Shown: positions 44,037-54,883, counted from the first letter of the stretch. The stretch: DNA of 64,000 bases from Gemmatimonadota bacterium (GCA_022710485.1 JAKLGU010000003.1:115826-179825); one strand, 5' to 3'. Notes: generated from the letters alone by a model not told the origin. Made by a program: numbers and translations.

Positions 44037-44054
44037 TTCGAGCTGCCGGAAGGC

Positions 44055-44068
44055 GTTTCACGTGAAAC
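44055..44068. promoter_or_regulatory. Second parS site
   Basis: GTTTCACGTGAAAC, the 14-bp core of parS, 34 bp after the first site. Confidence 0.9.
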
Positions 44069-44134
44069 GGGGCTGGTGTGGAGGTACTGGGTGTCGAGTC
44101 TTCGGGGCTTCGCTTTGGCTCGTTCTGCCGAGTC

Positions 44135-45985
44135 CTACGTGCGTTGCCTGAGCACCGCGAATGCGAGGTTCTGGAGATCTGCGGGAGAGACGCCGGGAAT
44201 CCTCCCGGCCTGTCCGATCGAGATCGGCTTGGTAGCCGCGAGTTTCTCGCGCGCTTCCCAGGAGATGGTGGAGATGGCGTGGTACTCGATTCCGTCGGGG
44301 AGGCGGAGTTCATCCAGCTCTGACAATCGCGCCGCGGCCGAGCGCTCCTTGGCAAGATATCCCTCGTACTTGATCTCGATGTCGGCCCACTCGGCATGCT
44401 CGGGGTCGCTCTCACTTCCCGACACCGCGAGAAGCGCCCCGACACCGACGCCAGGGCGGCGGCACAATTCACGGATGCGCATCGGCTCCGAGATGGGGGT
44501 GCCGCCGGCGGACTCAAGGAGCGGGTTCGCCTGCTCCGGAGAGAGCGCGGTACCCTCCGCTGCCCGGTAGGCATCGTCTTCCGCCTCGAGCCGAGCCTCG
44601 GCGGACCGGACCTCGGCCTCGTCCAGCAGCCCCAGGCGACTGGCCAGTGGGAAGAGCCGGCGCAGTGCATTGTCCTGCCGGAGCAGGATCCGGAACTCGG
44701 CCCGGCTGGTGAAGAGCCTGTACGGCTCATCCACTCCGCGGTGCACCAGATCGTCCACCATCACGCCGACCATCGCCTGATCCCGCGAGAGAACGACCTG
44801 TTCCTCCCCGCGAACGAGGAGTGCGGCGTTCAGGCCGGCCAGCGCCCCCTGTCCCGCCGCCTCCTCGTACCCCGTCGTCCCGTTGACCTGTCCGGCGAAG
44901 AACAGCCCCGGCAATGCACGCGATTCCAGCGTCGGGTGCAGCTGCGTCGGCGGGAAGTAATCGTACTCGATGGCGTACCCGGGCCGAGTCATCTCGACCG
45001 CCTCCAGCCCCGGTACCGCTCGCAGAAACGCGAGCTGCACCTCGGCAGGCAGCGAAGTCGAGAGCCCGTTCACGTACAGTTCGTCGGTCCCCAACCCCTC
45101 CGGCTCGAGGAACACCTGGTGGCGCGCTGCCTCGGGGAAGCGCACGATCTTGTCCTCCACCGAGGGGCAATAGCGCGGACCTCGGCTGCTTATCGCCCCT
45201 CCATAGAGCGCCGATTCACGCAGGTGCCGTTGGATGATCTCCTTCACCTCCGCCCCGGCCCACGCCAGATAGCAGGGCAGTTGCTCCGGGTGGACCGCGC
45301 GCCCGAAGTGGCTGAACCAGTACGTCCCCACATCCCCGTCCTGGCGTGTCAGGCCATCGAATCGGACGGTACGGCCATCGATCCTCGGCGGCGTCCCAGT
45401 CTTGAAGCGTTCTCTTGTAATACCATGTGCTGCAATAGCTTCTGATACCTCCACTGAAGGCGCCTCACCCGCCCTTCCCGCGGGCACCTGGGGATCGAGT
45501 CCGACGTGGATCGCGCCGCGGAGAAAGGTGCCCGCCGTCAGCACCACGGCCCGCGCCTCGATGGTGAGCCCCTCGTTCGTGACGATGCCGGCGATGCGTC
45601 CTTCCCGAATGACGAACGAGGCAGCGGTGCCCTGCGCGAAATGGAGATTGGGCCGCACCTCGAGGAGCTGGCGCACCGCGCGCCGGTACAGCGCGCGATC
45701 ACACTGGGCGCGGGGCGACCAGACGGCGGGGCCCTTCGAGCGGTTCAGCATGCGGAACTGGATCCGGGCCATGTCCGTCGCGCGCGCCATCACGCCGCCA
45801 AGCGCGTCCACTTCGCGCACGACCGTGCCCTTGGCGATGCCGCCGATGGCGGGGTTGCACGACATCTGCCCGATCGTCTCGAGATTCTGCGTGAGCATGA
45901 GCGTGCGCGCACCCGCCCGCGAGGCAAGCGCGGCCGCCTCGGCGCCGGCGTGGCCGCCGCCGATGATGATCACGTCGAAATGCAT
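44135..45985 (-). CDS. mnmG: tRNA uridine-34 carboxymethylaminomethyl enzyme MnmG (GidA)
   Basis: FAD protein of 616 residues that, with MnmE, modifies wobble U34 of tRNAs reading NNA/NNG codons. The FAD motif is IIGGGHAGAEAA at the N terminus; CNPAIGGIAKG and PGYAIEYDYFPP are family signatures, and the C-terminal helical domain ends with ISPADLQNLA-like sequence. Codons 176-196 (45398-45460) form an island of A/T-ending codons. A TATAAT box 5 nt before the ATG points to leaderless transcription. Its place next to parS and parA is typical of origin-proximal DNA. Confidence 0.96.
   Translation of the reverse strand: MHFDVIIIGGGHAGAEAAALASRAGARTLMLTQNLETIGQMSCNPAIGGIAKGTVVREVDALGGVMARATDMARIQFRMLNRSKGPAVWSPRAQCDRALYRRAVRQLLEVRPNLHFAQGTAASFVIREGRIAGIVTNEGLTIEARAVVLTAGTFLRGAIHVGLDPQVPAGRAGEAPSVEVSEAIAAHGITRERFKTGTPPRIDGRTVRFDGLTRQDGDVGTYWFSHFGRAVHPEQLPCYLAWAGAEVKEIIQRHLRESALYGGAISSRGPRYCPSVEDKIVRFPEAARHQVFLEPEGLGTDELYVNGLSTSLPAEVQLAFLRAVPGLEAVEMTRPGYAIEYDYFPPTQLHPTLESRALPGLFFAGQVNGTTGYEEAAGQGALAGLNAALLVRGEEQVVLSRDQAMVGVMVDDLVHRGVDEPYRLFTSRAEFRILLRQDNALRRLFPLASRLGLLDEAEVRSAEARLEAEDDAYRAAEGTALSPEQANPLLESAGGTPISEPMRIRELCRRPGVGVGALLAVSGSESDPEHAEWADIEIKYEGYLAKERSAAARLSELDELRLPDGIEYHAISTISWEAREKLAATKPISIGQAGRIPGVSPADLQNLAFAVLRQRT
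45398..45460 (-). other. A/T-ending codon island inside mnmG
   Basis: Sixteen of 21 consecutive codons (176-196) end in A or T, in an otherwise G/C-ending gene. They include GAA twice and AGA, which are read by MnmG-modified tRNAs. The protein sequence (PSVEVSEAIAAHGITRERF) remains family-like. Confidence 0.7.
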
Positions 45986-45996
45986 ACAGGATTATA
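45986..45996 (-). promoter_or_regulatory. Leaderless-type -10 box of mnmG
   Basis: TATAAT (minus strand, 45996-45991), five bases (CCTGT), then ATG at 45985. The -35 region falls within the GCGGGGAA repeat. No Shine-Dalgarno is present. Confidence 0.55.
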
Positions 45997-46047
45997 GGCG
46001 GGGAAGCGGGGAAGCGGGGAAGCGGGGAAGCGGGGAAGCGGGGCAGG
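45997..46047. repeat. GCGGGGAA repeat, six units
   Basis: The longest copy in the window: five to six near-perfect tandem GCGGGGAA units ending in GCGGGGCAGG, directly upstream of the mnmG -10 box. Confidence 0.9.
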
Positions 46048-46101
46048 AAGCTCGCGGATTGGAGAGTGTGCGCAAGCATGAACTTCGGGGCGGCTGGCGA
46101 A

Positions 46102-46192
46102 GGGAATGGTCTGGAGGGCCGTCAGTTCGCGTCCCCCGGAGCGACCGGGGCGCGGAGGGGGCGCGAACTGGGTTGGCCCGGAGGACCATCCC
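46102..46192 (-). other. Long hairpin between the ABC permease and mnmG
   Basis: Arms 46102-46137 and 46157-46192 pair over most of their length: GGGA, ATGGTC, GGGCC, CAGTTCGCG and CCCCC blocks each meet their complements in order, with small bulges. The inner 19 nt is also GC-rich. GACCGGGGCGCG recurs inside (46143) and after it (46203 region). A structured RNA, an attenuator or a strong transcription barrier is possible. No T tract follows. Confidence 0.6.
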
Positions 46193-46230
46193 GAGCCGGC
46201 CGACCGGGGCGCGCGAACCTACGATGGGCG

Positions 46231-47544
46231 CTACCCCGTCCGAATCCAGCGGAAGATTTCCGGAATCGTGGCCCGCTTGCCGTACATCAGGATCCCCACT
46301 CGGTAGATGCGCCCCGCCACCCAGGCCACGACCACGACACCGAGCGCCGTCATCCCCGCGGACGCCAGGAGCTCCGCCAGGGGGAGCGGACTCAGGGAAT
46401 GCCGCACCGGCGTGACGAACGGCGCAAAGAGCGGGATCAGGCTCATCGTCCGCGCGAGCGTGCCGTTGGGCTCGTCGAGCAGGCCGAACATCAGCAGCAG
46501 GCCGGCCACGATGCAGAGCGTAACCGGCATCGCGGCCTGCTGGGCCTCCTGCTGGGTGCTGACCGTGGCGGCTACGGCGGCGTAGGCTGCGGAGTACAGG
46601 AAGAATCCGAGCACAAAGAAGGTCAGGTACACCACCAGCAGGCTGCCGCTGATGGCGGGGATCGGCATGCCGACGGCGTCCGAGGGTGCGGCGCCGAACA
46701 GCCCGGCGATGGCCACGCGCTGCGAGGTGAGGAGTTTTGCCGCCCCGCTCCAGATGCCGAGCTGGAGGAGCGCCACGGACCCGACGCCGACCACCTTGCC
46801 GAGCATCAGCTCGAAGGGCGTCAGGCTGGACACGAGCACTTCCATGATCCGGTTGCTCTTTTCCTCGACGACCGACCCCATGACCTGCGTCCCGTATAGC
46901 AGCAGCGCCATGTACAGCAGGAACGACATGACGTACGCGAGGATGAAGGAAGACTCCCCCGTCTCCCCGCTTACCTGACCGTTGCTCACCCTGGCCGTCT
47001 CGAGCGACACGGGCGCGGTGGCGACCATGAGCACGGCCGGATCCACGCCAGCGCGGGCCAGTCGCTCGCCGATGACCGCCTGGCGGACGGTCCGCTGGAG
47101 CTCCCCCATTTCGGAGAGGCTGCCGACGTTGCTCCCGTAGTAGTGCAGGCGTCCCGTTTCGATGACCGAATCGGCCACGAGCACCACGCCGACCAGCGCT
47201 TCGGGGCCGGCGTCCTTGGCCCCGGTCAACGAGACGAGCGAATCGAGCGGCGCGACATTCCCGGCGCCCGCCGCCAGCCTGGTCACGACATACCGGGGGG
47301 CTGCGTCGGGGCCCACGCCCCGGCGTGCCCCGGCCAGGGCGTCCGTCACCCGCGCCCCGAACTCCCCGCTCGCCGCGTCGAGTACCACCACTCGCTTGGG
47401 CGCCCGGTCGCGCGACTCGAGCAGCATCGGAAAGACAAAGAGGAACGCCATCAGCGTCGGGCCGAGCACCGTGGAAATCACGAAGGCGCGAGTGTGCACC
47501 CGGACCATGAACTCCCGGCGGATGACCGCGAAGAGCTTACGCAT
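46231..47544 (-). CDS. ABC-2-type exporter permease (NatB-like)
   Basis: Inner-membrane subunit of 437 residues. It has one N-terminal helix (FVISTVLGPTLMAFLFVFPML), a periplasmic domain of about 150 residues, then five or six helices (ILAYVMSFLLYMALLLYGT, LLVVYLTFFVLGFFLYSAAY, TLCIVAGLLLMFGLL). ESSFILAYV and VVEEKSNRIMEVLVSS are typical of the NatB/ABC-2 family. It overlaps the ATPase stop by 8 nt. The exported substrate (Na+, drug or peptide) is unknown. Confidence 0.88.
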   Translation of the reverse strand: MRKLFAVIRREFMVRVHTRAFVISTVLGPTLMAFLFVFPMLLESRDRAPKRVVVLDAASGEFGARVTDALAGARRGVGPDAAPRYVVTRLAAGAGNVAPLDSLVSLTGAKDAGPEALVGVVLVADSVIETGRLHYYGSNVGSLSEMGELQRTVRQAVIGERLARAGVDPAVLMVATAPVSLETARVSNGQVSGETGESSFILAYVMSFLLYMALLLYGTQVMGSVVEEKSNRIMEVLVSSLTPFELMLGKVVGVGSVALLQLGIWSGAAKLLTSQRVAIAGLFGAAPSDAVGMPIPAISGSLLVVYLTFFVLGFFLYSAAYAAVAATVSTQQEAQQAAMPVTLCIVAGLLLMFGLLDEPNGTLARTMSLIPLFAPFVTPVRHSLSPLPLAELLASAGMTALGVVVVAWVAGRIYRVGILMYGKRATIPEIFRWIRTG

Positions 47545-48493
47545 GGGCCGCCTCCCGGGCCGGGGCGATGGCGGCCTGTTGTCCGACCTTGGCGATGAAG
47601 ATGGACTGCAGCGACGGTTCGTCCACCTCGAAGCGGCTCAGCCCGACCCCAGAGTCCACGAGGGCGCGGAGCAACCGATCCGGGTTGGCGCCGACAGCCA
47701 GCTCCACCTCGGCGGTGGCGCCGGAGTCGTCGGCCCGCGCCACCAGGCTCCGGTCCGCCAGCACCGGACCCGCCTTGGCGCCGTCGTGGGCAAACGAGAG
47801 GTAGACGTGGCGAGTGCCCCCCTCCGCCTTGATGTCGGCGATCCGGCCGTCGACCACCTTCTCCCCCCGGGCGATGATCGCGATCCGGTCGCACATCCGC
47901 TCGGCCTGCTCCATGATGTGGGTCGAGAAGAGCACGGTCCGCCCCGACCGGGCGATCTCCACCACCACGTCCTTCATCACCTGGAGGTTGACCGGGTCGA
48001 GCCCGCTGAACGGCTCGTCGAGGATGACCAGGTCGGGGTCGTGCAACAGCGTCCCGATGAACTGGACCTTCTGCTGCATTCCCTTGGACAGCTCCTGCAC
48101 CTTGCGCTTGCCCCAGTCGGGGAGGCCGAGGCGGTCGAGCCAGCGGAGCGCCCGCGTGCGGGCGTCCTTCCGCCGCAGCCCCTTGGCCTCCCCGAGGAAG
48201 ATCAGCTGTTCCAGCACCTCCATCCGGGGATAGAGCCCCCGCTCCTCCGGCAGGAAGCCGATGCGCGCCGAGAGCTCGCGACCGGTGCCCGGGCCGCCGA
48301 AGAGCGTCACCGTGCCCTCGTCGGGCTCGAGGATATGCATGATCATCCGGATGGTGGTCGACTTGCCCGCGCCGTTGGGGCCGAGGAGGCCGAACACGGC
48401 GCCGGCGGGCACCGAGAGCGAAAGGGCCTGCACGGCGGTGTGGCCGGCGAACCGCTTGGTAATGCGGTCCAAGGAGATGACGATGTCGGGCAT
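47537..48493 (-). CDS. ABC exporter ATPase (NatA-like)
   Basis: ATP-binding subunit of 318 residues. Walker A is GPNGAGKST, the signature is ELSKGMQQKVQF, Walker B is LVILDEPFSGLDP and the switch His is in FSTHIMEQ. A C-terminal extension of about 90 residues after the nucleotide domain is usual for this family. ATG at 48493 is chosen; upstream ATGs are in unconserved sequence. It forms a transporter with the overlapping permease. Confidence 0.92.
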   Translation of the reverse strand: MPDIVISLDRITKRFAGHTAVQALSLSVPAGAVFGLLGPNGAGKSTTIRMIMHILEPDEGTVTLFGGPGTGRELSARIGFLPEERGLYPRMEVLEQLIFLGEAKGLRRKDARTRALRWLDRLGLPDWGKRKVQELSKGMQQKVQFIGTLLHDPDLVILDEPFSGLDPVNLQVMKDVVVEIARSGRTVLFSTHIMEQAERMCDRIAIIARGEKVVDGRIADIKAEGGTRHVYLSFAHDGAKAGPVLADRSLVARADDSGATAEVELAVGANPDRLLRALVDSGVGLSRFEVDEPSLQSIFIAKVGQQAAIAPAREAAHA

Positions 48494-48641
48494 CAGGCTC
48501 GGTGGGGTGACGGGGAAGGGCGTCGACGGCGATCGTGCAGGAAAAAGAGGAGGTCGGGAGCGGGATGGCAAGAGAGACCGCGGCGGCCGGCGGACCGGGG
48601 CGAGGGACCGTACCCCTCTGGCAGGATGAAAACCGGTTTTG

Positions 48642-48653
48642 TATGTTCGCCCT
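48642..48653 (+). promoter_or_regulatory. Leaderless-type -10 box of a ferredoxin gene
   Basis: TATGTT (48642-48647), six bases (CGCCCT), then ATG at 48654; no Shine-Dalgarno. Confidence 0.5.
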
Positions 48654-48869
48654 ATGCCCTACACGATCAAGATCGACCGGACCCTGTGCAGCGGTTACGG
48701 GGACTGTGTCGGGCTGGCCCCGGATGTCTTCGCCCATGACGAGGAGAACATCTCGGTCGTCGTGGACCCGGAGGGGGCCGAGGATGAACTGATCCTCGAC
48801 GCCGCCCGGGCCTGTCCCGTGGACGCCATCACCCTGGTGGACGAGCACGGGGACCAGGTCTGGCCCTAG
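48654..48869 (+). CDS. 3Fe-4S-type ferredoxin
   Basis: A 71-residue ferredoxin of the kind that serves cytochrome P450s in actinobacteria. Three cluster cysteines remain: Cys 12 and Cys 18 (CSGYGDC) and Cys 54 (ACPVDAI). The position where 4Fe ferredoxins have the second Cys is Tyr 15, which favours a 3Fe-4S cluster. No P450 or reductase gene is nearby. Its stop overlaps that of the convergent gene by 4 nt (CTAG). Confidence 0.9.
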   Translation: MPYTIKIDRTLCSGYGDCVGLAPDVFAHDEENISVVVDPEGAEDELILDAARACPVDAITLVDEHGDQVWP

Positions 48870-49147
48870 CCGGCTACCTCCGCCAGCTGTCTCATCCCCC
48901 GCACCTCGCCCTCCGGAATCAGCTTGTTCTTCGTCGTCGCCCGCACGCCGAACTTCAGCGTCTTCTGCAGGTACTCCTCCCGGGTCCCCGCCGTCACCCC
49001 GTCCTCGTAGCACCCGGCGTCGTGCAGCAGCACCCCCTTGGGGGTCACCGAGTCGAACCGGCCGACCCAGAGGGCGGTGGCGGTCTCGAGCACCACGGTA
49101 ATCCCGTGGAGGTCGTGGTGGCCGGGGTGGAAGACGTGCCCGCTCAC
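48866..49147 (-). CDS. Small hypothetical protein
   Basis: A 93-residue protein (VFHPGHHDLHGITVVLETATA, VGRFDSVTPKGVLLHDAGCYE, GVRATTKNKLIPEGEVRGM). No family recognised. It is translated in a GTGA overlap with the bacilliredoxin gene upstream, so the two are linked. The His-rich N terminus and single Cys may matter. It converges with the ferredoxin through a shared CTAG. Confidence 0.75.
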   Translation of the reverse strand: MSGHVFHPGHHDLHGITVVLETATALWVGRFDSVTPKGVLLHDAGCYEDGVTAGTREEYLQKTLKFGVRATTKNKLIPEGEVRGMRQLAEVAG

Positions 49148-49578
49148 GCGCCGACGGAGTTGCTGCAGTGGGCGTCGAAGGCCTTCGTCAGGTCGGCGGC
49201 GATGGCCTGTGGGCTCCGCCCCTCGATCTGGTGCCGGTGGACGAAGTGCACTACCTCGCCGTCGCGGAGGAGCGCGATGGACGGGGAACTGGGCTGGAAC
49301 TCCCCGAGGTAGCTCCGGGCCCGCGCCACCGCGTCGAGGTCCTGGCCGGCGAAGACCGTGACGGTCCGGTCCGGCAGGACGCCGTGCCCGAGCGCCATCT
49401 TCATCGCCGGGCGGGCGTTGCCGGCGGCGCAGCCGCAGACCGAGTTCACGAAGACCAGGGTGGTGCCGGCGCTGCTCCCGATGGCGGCGTCCACGTCGGC
49501 CACCGTCCGGAGCTCCGTGGCGCCCATCTGGGTCATCTCGGCCCGCATCGGGGCCACCAGCGATTCAGGATACGGCAT
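49144..49578 (-). CDS. BrxA/BrxB-family bacilliredoxin
   Basis: Thioredoxin-fold protein of 144 residues of the YphP/YqiW family, which removes bacillithiol from oxidised proteins. The active-site motif is CGC in FVNSVCGCAAGNARP. The rest matches the family (TVTVFAGQDLDAVARARSYL, PSIALLRDGEVVHFVHRH). Its presence implies a bacillithiol-like low-molecular-weight thiol. It follows the suf operon by 51 nt and precedes a small unknown gene. Confidence 0.92.
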   Translation of the reverse strand: MPYPESLVAPMRAEMTQMGATELRTVADVDAAIGSSAGTTLVFVNSVCGCAAGNARPAMKMALGHGVLPDRTVTVFAGQDLDAVARARSYLGEFQPSSPSIALLRDGEVVHFVHRHQIEGRSPQAIAADLTKAFDAHCSNSVGA

Positions 49579-49629
49579 GTGCGTTGATTCTCCCTCTGGG
49601 AATTGAAGGGACCCGGCAGGGCCGTGATG

Positions 49630-50085
49630 TCATTCGGTCGAGATGGGCTCGCCGGCGCCGGCCAGCGCCGCCTTCAGGGTGTGCCACGCCAGGCTGGCGC
49701 ACTTCACCCGCACCGGGTACTCGGACACGCCGGCCAGCGCCTGGAGCTTGCCAAGCGCCTTCCGTTCCGCGGCGCCCTCGAGGCGGCCGGTCACGAGCTT
49801 CTGGAACTCGTCGGCGAGCGCCATGGCGTCCGCGCGCGACTTCCCCTTGACGGCCGCCGTCATCAGCGAGGCGGAAGCCTTCGAGATGGCGCAGCCGTTG
49901 CCGAGGAACGCCACGTCCTTGACGGTGTCCCCCTCGACGTCCACCCAGACCGTCAGGCGGTCGCCGCAGAGCGGGTTGTGCCCGTCGGCGTGGCTCGCCG
50001 GCGGGGGCAGTTCGTGGAAGTTCCTCGGCGTCTTGTTGTGGTCGAGGATGACGCTCTGGTACAGCTCGTCCAGGTCGCGGCTCAC
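49630..50085 (-). CDS. sufU: Fe-S scaffold/sulfur-transfer protein SufU
   Basis: A 151-residue SufU that accepts sulfur from SufS. Zinc/sulfur ligands are in DGHNPLCGDRLTV, GNGCAISKASASLM and VRVKCASLAW, with the SufU-type insert between the second and third cysteines. GTGA overlap with sufS. Last gene of sufR-B-C-D-S-U. Confidence 0.93.
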   Translation of the reverse strand: MSRDLDELYQSVILDHNKTPRNFHELPPPASHADGHNPLCGDRLTVWVDVEGDTVKDVAFLGNGCAISKASASLMTAAVKGKSRADAMALADEFQKLVTGRLEGAAERKALGKLQALAGVSEYPVRVKCASLAWHTLKAALAGAGEPISTE

Positions 50086-51350
50086 GCGAAGACCTCCCGC
50101 GCACGGTGCAGACCCCGCACGAGCACGTCGATCTCGTCGAGGGTGTTGTAGAAGGCGAAGGAGGCCCGGGCGGTGGCATGCACCCCGAAGCGCTCCATGA
50201 CCGGCTGGGCGCAGTGGTGTCCCGCCCGGATGGCCACGCCGTCGGCGTCGAGGATGGTGCCGAGGTCGTGCGGGTGCACACCCTCGAGCGTGAAGGAGAG
50301 CACGCCGGCCTTCTCGCGCGCCGTGCCGACCAGGCGCACCCCGGGCACCGCGCTCACCTGCTCGGTGGCGCGGGCGAGCAGGGTCCGCTCCCAGGCGCCG
50401 ATCGCGTCGAACCCGACGCCCCGCACGTAGCGCAGCGCGGCGCCGAGACCGATCACTTCCGCGATGGCCGGCGTGCCCGCCTCGAACTTGGCGGGCAGGG
50501 GCGCGAAGGTGGTCCCGGTAAAGCTCACGGTGTGGATCATGTCGCCGCCGCCCTGCCAGGGCGGCATCGCCTCCAGCAGCGAGGCGCGGCCCCAGAGGAC
50601 CCCCACGCCGGTAGGCCCAAACACCTTGTGGCCGGAGAAGGCGTAGAAATCACAGCCAAGCGCCTGCACGTCCACCGGCGTGTGGGGCGCCGCCTGGGCG
50701 CCGTCCACCAACACGACGGCGCCGGCCTCGTGCGCCAGCCGGGTCATCTCCGCCACCGGGTTGATCGTGCCGAGGGCGTTGGAGATGTGCACCACGCCGA
50801 CGATACGGGTCTTCGGTCCGAGCATCCGGCGGTACGCCTCGAGATCCACCTCGCCCGCGTCGGTGATCGGGATGGCCCGGACCACCGCGCCGGTCTGCCC
50901 CGCCACCAGCTGCCAGGGGACGATGTTGCTGTGGTGCTCCATCGTGGTGAGGAGGATTTCGTCGCCGGGGCGGAGCGTCGTCCGCCCGTAGCTCTGCGCC
51001 ACGAGGTTGATGGCCTCAGTGGTGCCGCGGACGAAGATGACCTCGCGCGAGTCCGGGGCGTTGAGGAAGTCCCGCACCTCGTCGCGCACGGCGTCGAACG
51101 CCAGCGTGGCCCGCTCGCTCAGGTAGTGGACGCCGCGGTGGATGTTGGCGTTTTCCTCGGCCAGGAAGCGCCGCACCGCCTCGATGACCACCAACGGCTT
51201 CTGGGCCGTGGCGGCATTGTCGAAATACACCAATGGCTTCCCGTCCACCCGCGTGCCGAGAATCGGGAAGTCGGCGCGGATCGACGAAACGTCGAGGCCG
51301 ACAGCGGGGACGCGGGGACGCGGGGAAGTGGTCGAGGTCGACACGATCAA
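50082..51350 (-). CDS. sufS: Cysteine desulfurase SufS
   Basis: PLP enzyme of about 422 residues that takes sulfur from cysteine for Fe-S assembly. The PLP lysine is in FSGHKVFGPTG and the catalytic Cys in RAGHHCAQPVMERFG. TTG at 51350 gives a 4-nt TTGA overlap with sufD and has GGGGAAGG 7 nt upstream; GTG at 51344 is the alternative. The first residues (TTSPRPRVPAV) are encoded by the GC-rich repeat. The ribosome binding site may be paired with that repeat. Confidence 0.92.
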   Translation of the reverse strand: MIVSTSTTSPRPRVPAVGLDVSSIRADFPILGTRVDGKPLVYFDNAATAQKPLVVIEAVRRFLAEENANIHRGVHYLSERATLAFDAVRDEVRDFLNAPDSREVIFVRGTTEAINLVAQSYGRTTLRPGDEILLTTMEHHSNIVPWQLVAGQTGAVVRAIPITDAGEVDLEAYRRMLGPKTRIVGVVHISNALGTINPVAEMTRLAHEAGAVVLVDGAQAAPHTPVDVQALGCDFYAFSGHKVFGPTGVGVLWGRASLLEAMPPWQGGGDMIHTVSFTGTTFAPLPAKFEAGTPAIAEVIGLGAALRYVRGVGFDAIGAWERTLLARATEQVSAVPGVRLVGTAREKAGVLSFTLEGVHPHDLGTILDADGVAIRAGHHCAQPVMERFGVHATARASFAFYNTLDEIDVLVRGLHRAREVFA

Positions 51351-51393
51351 CTCGTTGCCTTCCCCGCTGACCCGCTTCCCCGCTGCCCCGCCT
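51304..51393 (-). promoter_or_regulatory. Repeat-built hairpin at the sufD-sufS junction
   Basis: Inverted repeat-family copies flank the junction: CCCCGCTT-type at 51359-51393 and GCGGGGAC/GCGGGGAA-type at 51304-51328, read on the plus strand. In the message GCGGGGAAG, which contains the sufS Shine-Dalgarno, can pair perfectly over 9 nt with CTTCCCCGC. The sufS start lies in the 30-nt loop. Translation of sufD would open it. Confidence 0.5.
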
Positions 51394-52674
51394 TCATCAG
51401 CCACTCCCGCATCAAGTCCTCGAGATGATCCACCACGGGGCGGCTCCGGATCTCCTCGAGCACGTCCGCCGCGAACGCATAGGTGAGGAGGGTCTGCGCT
51501 TCGGCCGCGGGAATACCGCGGCTCTGGCAGTAAAAGAGCGGCACCGCGTCGAGGCTGCCCACCGTGGCGCCGTGCGTGCACTTCACGTCGTCGGCGAAGA
51601 TCTCGAGCTGGGGCTTGGTGTCCACCTTGGCCGTCTCGGAGAGCAGCAGGTTCTTGTTCGTCTGCTTGCCGTCGGTCTTCTGGGCCACCGGATGGACGTA
51701 CACCTTGCCGTTGAACACGCCGTGGGCGTGCCCGTCGAGGATGCCCTTGTATACCTCCCAGCTCGTGCAATTGGGGGCGGCATGCTCGATCCGGGTCTGG
51801 TGATCCACGTGCTGGCGGCCCTCGCCAAGGTACAGGCCGTACAGGGTGGCGTGCGCGCCTGGTCCGGCCAGGGTGGTGTAGATGTTGGTCCGGGAGAGCG
51901 CCGCGCCCTGCGCAAAGGAGAACGAGTTGAGGTAGCTGTCCCGCTCCTGACGCACCTCGAGCGTGGCCAGGTGGAAGGACTGCACGCTCTCCCGCTGGAT
52001 CTTGCAATGGTCGAACCGCGCACCGGCGGCCAGGTTCGCCTCGGTGACCGTATTGGTCAGGGCGACGCCCTCGGCCAGCGCCACGTAACTCTCCACCACC
52101 GACGCCACCGCGTTGGCGCCCAGCACCACCACGTTCCGCGGGAACACGGCGCCACGGAGCGCGCGGCCGTCCGCCACGAACAGCACGTGGATCGGCGTGT
52201 CCACCACGGTGCCGGCGGGCAGGACAACGGCGTACCCGTCGATGAACGCGGAGGCGTTCTGGCCGACGAGGGCCGCGGCGGCCGGCTGGACGGCCAGCTT
52301 GCCGAGCGTGTCCTCCACCAGTTCCGGCGCATCGAGCAGCAGCTCGGCCAGCGACCCCACCCGGGCGCCAGCCGGCAGCCCGGCCAGCCGCGAGAGCGCC
52401 GGCTGGAGCCTTCCGTTCGCGAAGACGAGCCGCGGCCACTCGGCGTGCCCGAAGAGGAAGGGTGCGAGGTCGGCCTCCGTGAGGCCGCCGGGCGCCCGAG
52501 CCGGGCCGAGCTCCGCCCTGGCAATCGGCGACAGATCGGTGAAGCGCCAGTCTTCCTCGCGGGTGGTGGGCAGGCGGAGCCCCTCGAAGCGGGCCGCCCC
52601 CTCGCGCCGGAGCTGGGCGACCCACCCCGGCTCGACGGCGCGAGGCGCGGGAGCCACGGGAGTCCCGGTGGCGG

Positions 52675-52678
<4 letters not shown>
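51347..52678 (-). CDS. sufD: Fe-S assembly protein SufD
   Basis: Scaffold subunit of 443 residues of the SufBCD complex. The beta-helix core is visible (RDSYLNSFSFAQGAALSRTNIY, HVDHQTRIEHAAPNCTSWEVYKGI, DDVKCTHGATVGSLD). The conserved His in CTHGATVG is present. It starts at GTG in a GTGA overlap with sufC. The last 14 residues (KAGQRGSGSAGKATS end) are encoded by the GC-rich repeat. Confidence 0.94.
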
Positions 52679-53433
<755 letters not shown>

Positions 53434-53446
53434 GTGCCTGTTCTCC

Positions 53447-54879
<1,433 letters not shown>

Positions 54880-54883
<4 letters not shown>

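Larger units (their letters stand above)
43822..44134. other. 313-nt intergenic region with parS sites and an AT-rich tract
   Basis: Between parA and mnmG. It holds a TATATT box for parA, a half copy of the palindromic element at 43911-43933, an AT-rich tract at about 43937-44002, and two parS sites. No TTATCCACA-type DnaA box was seen, so I do not call an origin. rsmG, often next to mnmG, is absent. Confidence 0.6.

Noticed and set aside
45997..46047. CRISPR-like array
   Set aside because: The units are contiguous 8-mers without spacers; this is a simple tandem repeat.
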